Part shown: positions 4,823 to 8,222 of the stretch, in pieces
How the letters are laid out: each line of letters opens with the position of its first letter
How positions within the stretch are numbered: the first letter of the stretch is position 1
Assembly (NCBI GenBank): GCA_030043435.1
Contig: JASHXR010000087.1
Span: forward strand, 1-8,222
Reading direction: 5' to 3'
DNA length: 8,222 nucleotides
Source of the DNA: Microcaldota archaeon
GTDB taxonomy: Archaea > Micrarchaeota > Micrarchaeia > Micrarchaeales > CABMGC01
The notes under the pieces: model-generated
Told to the model about the DNA's origin: nothing
What the model saw: the letters and a program-made list of their open reading frames with translations, nothing else
Databases searched by the model: none
Position numbers and translations under genes: made by a program

Positions 4823-6466
4823 ATGACTATGAAGAACGAGGTTTATCTCTGGGTTGCCCTCATAGCCGTTATCATAGTTGTGGCTCTCTATTTCAGGTTC
4901 TACTCGCAGCCTGCGATAAGCGTGAAGGTGGGGCTCGCAAGGGAGTCCAGCCGGTCGATGGCGGCGGTATACCCGCAGCAGGAGCTCTTCTTCAACATCT
5001 CGGTAGAGAACACAGGGAGCGCGCAGATAAGCGACCTCGGCCTCAGCCTGCTGGTGAACGGCAACACCACAGACGTCTACGATGCCACTGTCCCGCCGGG
5101 AAAGACTGCATACATCAGCATAAACTATACGCCGCAGTCCAGCGGAGTTTACAATATGACTGTGGTTGCGGACCCAGGGAAGCTATACAACATACAGGAC
5201 AGGCAGAGCGCAACTGCTACGCTCGACGTCCCTGTCAGCGCCATGCAGGGCCCTGACGCCTATCTCTCGCTCCCTCCAGGGAGCACGAGCTATGTGGGGA
5301 CAGAGAACCTTGATACCCTGGGCTTCGTCTGGTACTCGGAGCTGGAATACAATTACAACCTTTCAAGGTTCGACATCGCAGGGATGCCTGGGCTGGACGC
5401 CTTCGGGATAGCGCTCGACTACGTGGGGAGCTATACAGATAATATGAGCATAGCGCACGCGACCTATACGAACGGGAGCACGGTCTACTCGATATGGCTC
5501 AATCCAGGCGAGTACCGCGACGTCCTCCCAGCTGACATAATAGGGATAGCGGCAGAGGGGCTGAACCTGTCGGTGGATAACTACACGGTAGGCAACAGCA
5601 GCGTGGAGCTGGTGCACCTTGAAGACAACGAGTCCCTGTGCGGCTGGGACTCCGGCGGATGGATAAAGACCGTGACAGCTGAAGGCAACGAGACGTGCTT
5701 GGGCATGGTAAACGACACGTCTACGGAGTTTGCGCCGAAGGCGATATCCGGAGTGCGGCTGGTGCCGCCGCTGGTCTCAGGGGCGGTGATAGCAAACGAC
5801 ACAATAGCGTCCGGTAATATAGTAAGCGAGAGCTATTCTGCCGTATTCAACCAGTCTATAGACTTTTCAAGCGTCACAGAGAATGCGCCTGTGAACGACA
5901 GCTGCTATGGGGAGATCAGCGTCGTTGACAATACCAGCTATTGCAGCAGCTTCGTCTTCCCCGTCAATGGCACTGAGAACGCGCCGTACCTGATAAGGAC
6001 GCAGGCGGAGGTGGGCGCTTACAACCTGACCCTGCTGTGGCGCACGAACAACTCGGCGATAACGGCACTCATACCTGGCGAGATAACGGTCCTTCAGGGG
6101 TACAATGCCATAGGCACTCCTGTCGCCTTCAAGAACGGGATACCGCCGCTGTGCTCCGTGCCGGGGTTCGGGTGCGCGAATGCGACGTTTGACAACGGCA
6201 CTGCCACCATAGACCTTACCAACCTCAACTCTACTGCGCCGGTCACGCTTGACAGCCTTGGGTGCGTGCTGCTCGGGGTCGCGGTGCCGGAGACCCTGAA
6301 TGAGACGCTTCTGCCGTTGGGGACTACTGATGCCAGCGCAGCGTGCTACAATGACGGCAGCGTTACTGCAAGCCTGCCTACGGGGCTGGTCTTCACGCTG
6401 CGCCTCAATTATACCGAAGCCAACACGCTCCATAGCGCCAATGGGACCATATACGTAGTGGGATAG
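4823..6466 (+). CDS. Membrane-anchored, sequon-rich surface protein with CARDB-like domain
   Basis: The predicted product has 547 residues. An N-terminal hydrophobic helix (about 7-23, VYLWVALIAVIIVVALYF) is a signal anchor, and everything after it should face outside. Residues about 30-113 resemble a CARDB-type Ig-like domain: ISVKV, FFNISVENTGSAQISDLGLSLLVNG, TVPPGKTAYISINYTPQSSGVYNMTVVADP. The remainder is beta-rich and unrecognised. I count about 26 N-X-S/T sequons, suggesting heavy N-glycosylation. Eight Cys fall in four close pairs (for example CYGEISVVDNTSYC and CSVPGFGC), suggesting local disulfides. No second membrane segment or C-terminal sorting motif is evident. The start could be ATG 4823 or ATG 4829; GAAGG at 4816-4820 spaces better with 4829. 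It follows the winged-helix gene by 5 bases and lhr begins 13 bases after it. An envelope or cell-contact role is inferred, not shown. Confidence 0.8.
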   Translation: MTMKNEVYLWVALIAVIIVVALYFRFYSQPAISVKVGLARESSRSMAAVYPQQELFFNISVENTGSAQISDLGLSLLVNGNTTDVYDATVPPGKTAYISINYTPQSSGVYNMTVVADPGKLYNIQDRQSATATLDVPVSAMQGPDAYLSLPPGSTSYVGTENLDTLGFVWYSELEYNYNLSRFDIAGMPGLDAFGIALDYVGSYTDNMSIAHATYTNGSTVYSIWLNPGEYRDVLPADIIGIAAEGLNLSVDNYTVGNSSVELVHLEDNESLCGWDSGGWIKTVTAEGNETCLGMVNDTSTEFAPKAISGVRLVPPLVSGAVIANDTIASGNIVSESYSAVFNQSIDFSSVTENAPVNDSCYGEISVVDNTSYCSSFVFPVNGTENAPYLIRTQAEVGAYNLTLLWRTNNSAITALIPGEITVLQGYNAIGTPVAFKNGIPPLCSVPGFGCANATFDNGTATIDLTNLNSTAPVTLDSLGCVLLGVAVPETLNETLLPLGTTDASAACYNDGSVTASLPTGLVFTLRLNYTEANTLHSANGTIYVVG

Positions 6467-6479
6467 CTGCGTGACGGCA

Positions 6480-8222
6480 ATGCCTAGCCCATATGAGACC
6501 TTCCTCAAGGCGTTCGGTGGCTTCACAGAGATACAGAAGCTCTCGATAGGCAGGATAGGCGCTGGGGGGAACTGCCTGATCGTAGCCCCGACGGGAAGCG
6601 GCAAGACCGAGGCCGCGCTCCTCCCGGTGCTCAACGCGCTGCAGTCAGAGCGCGTCAAGAGGCCGATAGGCGCTGTATACATAACGCCGTTGAGGGCGCT
6701 CAACCGCGACCTCATGCGCCGCCTCGAGGGCCTGTGCTCAGCGTCAGGCATAACTGTGAACGTGAGGCACGGAGACACTACGCAGGTGGAGCGGAGGAGG
6801 CAGGCGGAACACCCTCCGCAGCTCCTCATCACCACCCCGGAGACGCTGCAGAACCTCTTCCTCTCCGCCAGGCTGAGGCGCGCACTATGCAACGTGAGGA
6901 CTGTGATAGTAGACGAGGTGCACGAGCTCTACTCGAACAAGCGGGGGGCCCAGCTCTCCGTGGCGCTGGAGCGCCTCGTTGCGCTCTCAGGCGAGTACCA
7001 GCGGATAGGGGTAAGTGCCACGGTAGGCGACGAGGCTGCGGTCTCGCGCTTCCTCTTCGGGAAGCGGCCGTACGCCGTCGTGAGGTCTGCCTCGGAGAAA
7101 CGGTTCGATATCGGCGTAGAGATGCCTCTCGAACCGATGAGGAAGGAGAGGGCCTTCGCGGAGCGGTTCGGCCTCGACCCAAGGTCCCTGGCGCGCATAG
7201 AGAGGGTCTCTGACATGATAAGGGAGTCTGCGGCCACGCTGGTCTTCGCCAACACGCGCCAGGTCGCGGAGTCGCTGGGTTCCAAGCTTCTCTATCTGGA
7301 CGCAAGGGAGCCTTTCGGGGGTGTCGGCGTGCACCACTCATCGCTGGACAGGGACGAGCGGGTGCGCGTCGAGAACGCGTTCAAGGAGGGGAGGATGCGC
7401 GCCCTGGTAGCGACGTCGTCGCTGGAGCTCGGCATAGACGTAGGGAGAGTAGACCTGGTGGTGCAGTACGGCTCGCCGAGGCAGGCGGTGAGGCTCGTGC
7501 AGAGGGTCGGCAGGGCGGGGCATGCGGAGGGCAGGGTCTCGCGCGGCAGGATCGTGGTAGGCGATGTCATGGACGCGGTCGAGGCTGCGGTCATAGCCTC
7601 AGATGAAGAGTCCGGGAGGATTGAGAAGCGGGGCATGATAGGCTGCGCGCTAGACGTCGCTGTGAACCAGCTCTGCGCGATGGCTCTCGAACGAAGGAGG
7701 GTGGAGACGCGCGAGGCATACGAGACGATGCGCAGGGCTGCGCCGTATGAGGGGCTCGAATGGGAGGCCTTCACGAAGCTCGTCGCGCTCGCCGGAGAGC
7801 TGGGGCTGGTAAGCGCCTCGGGGAGCGCGGTGGGAGTGGGACCCCGCACCATGGAGTACTTCTTCAGCAACATAACCGTGATACCGGACAGCTCGCGCTT
7901 CGCAGTCAAGAACCTGATATCGAACAAGATAGTCTCTTCGCTGGACGAACGCTTCGTCTGCAGGTACCTCGACGCCGGAGCGTCGTTCATCAGCAACGGG
8001 GTGCCGTGGCGCGTCGTCAGCATCGAGGAGGGAGTTGTGCTCGCTGAGCCGAGCGCAGAGGTAGAGGCTGCGGTGCCGGACTGGGAGGGCGAGGACATAC
8101 CGGTGTCGCGCGAGGTGGCTGAGTCGGTCTTCGGCGCCCTGTCCTCAGGGCTCAAGGATGAGGAGAGGTTCATGGACGCGTCCGCGTTAGGCGAGGCCTC
8201 TGCCTTCATAGCGAAGCAGAGG
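6480..8222 (+). CDS. lhr: Lhr-type superfamily 2 DNA helicase (3' end beyond window)
   Basis: The visible 581 codons run open to the last base. Lhr is an ATP-driven 3'-5' helicase/translocase linked to DNA repair and replication-fork handling in archaea. Motifs seen: Q-like FTEIQ (15-19), Walker A APTGSGKT (36-43), TPLRAL (Ia), TTPETL (Ib), the Lhr-style DEVH box followed by ELYSNKRGAQLSVALERL (145-166), SAT (179-181, motif III), TLVFANTR (IV), ATSSLELGIDVG (V) and QRVGRAGH (341-348, VI). After the RecA domains come a winged-helix region (about 380-455) and the Lhr-core beta domain, with YFFSNITVIPD (from 460), WRVVSIEEGVVLAEP and VPDWEGEDIPVSREVAESV (532-550). Archaeal Lhr proteins are often 800-900 residues, so a third may be missing. 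ATG 6480 was taken; GTG 6471 is in frame and possible. No clear ribosome binding site is present. Confidence 0.94.
   Translation, partial: MPSPYETFLKAFGGFTEIQKLSIGRIGAGGNCLIVAPTGSGKTEAALLPVLNALQSERVKRPIGAVYITPLRALNRDLMRRLEGLCSASGITVNVRHGDTTQVERRRQAEHPPQLLITTPETLQNLFLSARLRRALCNVRTVIVDEVHELYSNKRGAQLSVALERLVALSGEYQRIGVSATVGDEAAVSRFLFGKRPYAVVRSASEKRFDIGVEMPLEPMRKERAFAERFGLDPRSLARIERVSDMIRESAATLVFANTRQVAESLGSKLLYLDAREPFGGVGVHHSSLDRDERVRVENAFKEGRMRALVATSSLELGIDVGRVDLVVQYGSPRQAVRLVQRVGRAGHAEGRVSRGRIVVGDVMDAVEAAVIASDEESGRIEKRGMIGCALDVAVNQLCAMALERRRVETREAYETMRRAAPYEGLEWEAFTKLVALAGELGLVSASGSAVGVGPRTMEYFFSNITVIPDSSRFAVKNLISNKIVSSLDERFVCRYLDAGASFISNGVPWRVVSIEEGVVLAEPSAEVEAAVPDWEGEDIPVSREVAESVFGALSSGLKDEERFMDASALGEASAFIAKQR

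Noticed and set aside
5867..6892. Long open frame (341 codons) on the minus strand
   Set aside because: It lies opposite the end of the surface protein gene and the start of lhr, both of which have clear protein signatures. Its translation is Arg/Ser-rich with no recognisable motif, as expected for an antisense shadow in GC-rich DNA.
7292..8209. Open frame of 305 codons on the minus strand
   Set aside because: It is entirely antisense to the lhr helicase motifs V-VI and core domain, with Ser/Thr-rich low-complexity translation and no family resemblance.
1..8222. Search for CRISPR arrays, tRNA genes, insertion sequences and toxin-antitoxin or defence operons
   Set aside because: No spaced repeats, no tRNA-like sequence in the short gaps, no transposase or terminal inverted repeats. 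The Lhr helicase occurs as a core archaeal gene and has no nuclease partner within the window.

Overview
The window looks like chromosome from a small-genome archaeon of the DPANN group, most likely a relative of Micrarchaeota. Three things point there. The gene set is archaeal: GatD/GatE, archaeal/eukaryotic-type RNase P proteins, prefoldin beta and an Lhr-type helicase. Codon use is rich in ATA and AGG, with GGTGAT/GGAGG ribosome binding sites and TTTAAAT-like boxes 25-30 bases upstream of starts. There is also a pilin-like protein with the SAMEYL-TYGWAI signal that I associate with DPANN genomes. The lineage is an inference from these features, not from a marker-gene tree.

The layout is divergent around about 4197-4352. 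To the left everything reads leftwards: gatE (cut by the window start), gatD, a LamG-fold pilin-like surface protein, rnp2 and rnp3 (RNase P proteins Pop5 and Rpp30) and pfdB (prefoldin beta). To the right everything reads rightwards: a small winged-helix protein, a large sequon-rich membrane-anchored surface protein, and an Lhr helicase that runs off the window end. gatE and lhr are open at the edges. No gap between genes exceeds 160 bases, and I see no tRNA, rRNA, CRISPR or insertion sequence.

Functionally, gatD-gatE form one unit making Gln-tRNA(Gln) by transamidation. rnp3-rnp2 overlap and supply two RNase P subunits for tRNA 5' processing. pfdB supplies a chaperone subunit. The pfdB-rnp3-rnp2 neighbourhood resembles a piece of the archaeal exosome/RNase P/prefoldin gene neighbourhood, here without exosome genes. 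The winged-helix gene and the surface protein gene are only 5 bases apart and probably co-transcribed, with lhr 13 bases further on.

The most unusual non-coding part is the divergent intergenic region. It holds a perfect 15-bp tandem duplication carrying a TATA-like box in front of pfdB, a TGACGTCA palindrome, and an 11-bp GC-only direct repeat in front of the winged-helix gene. I do not see a clear new defence or mobile system. The best candidates for something undescribed are this compact regulatory region and the two surface proteins.
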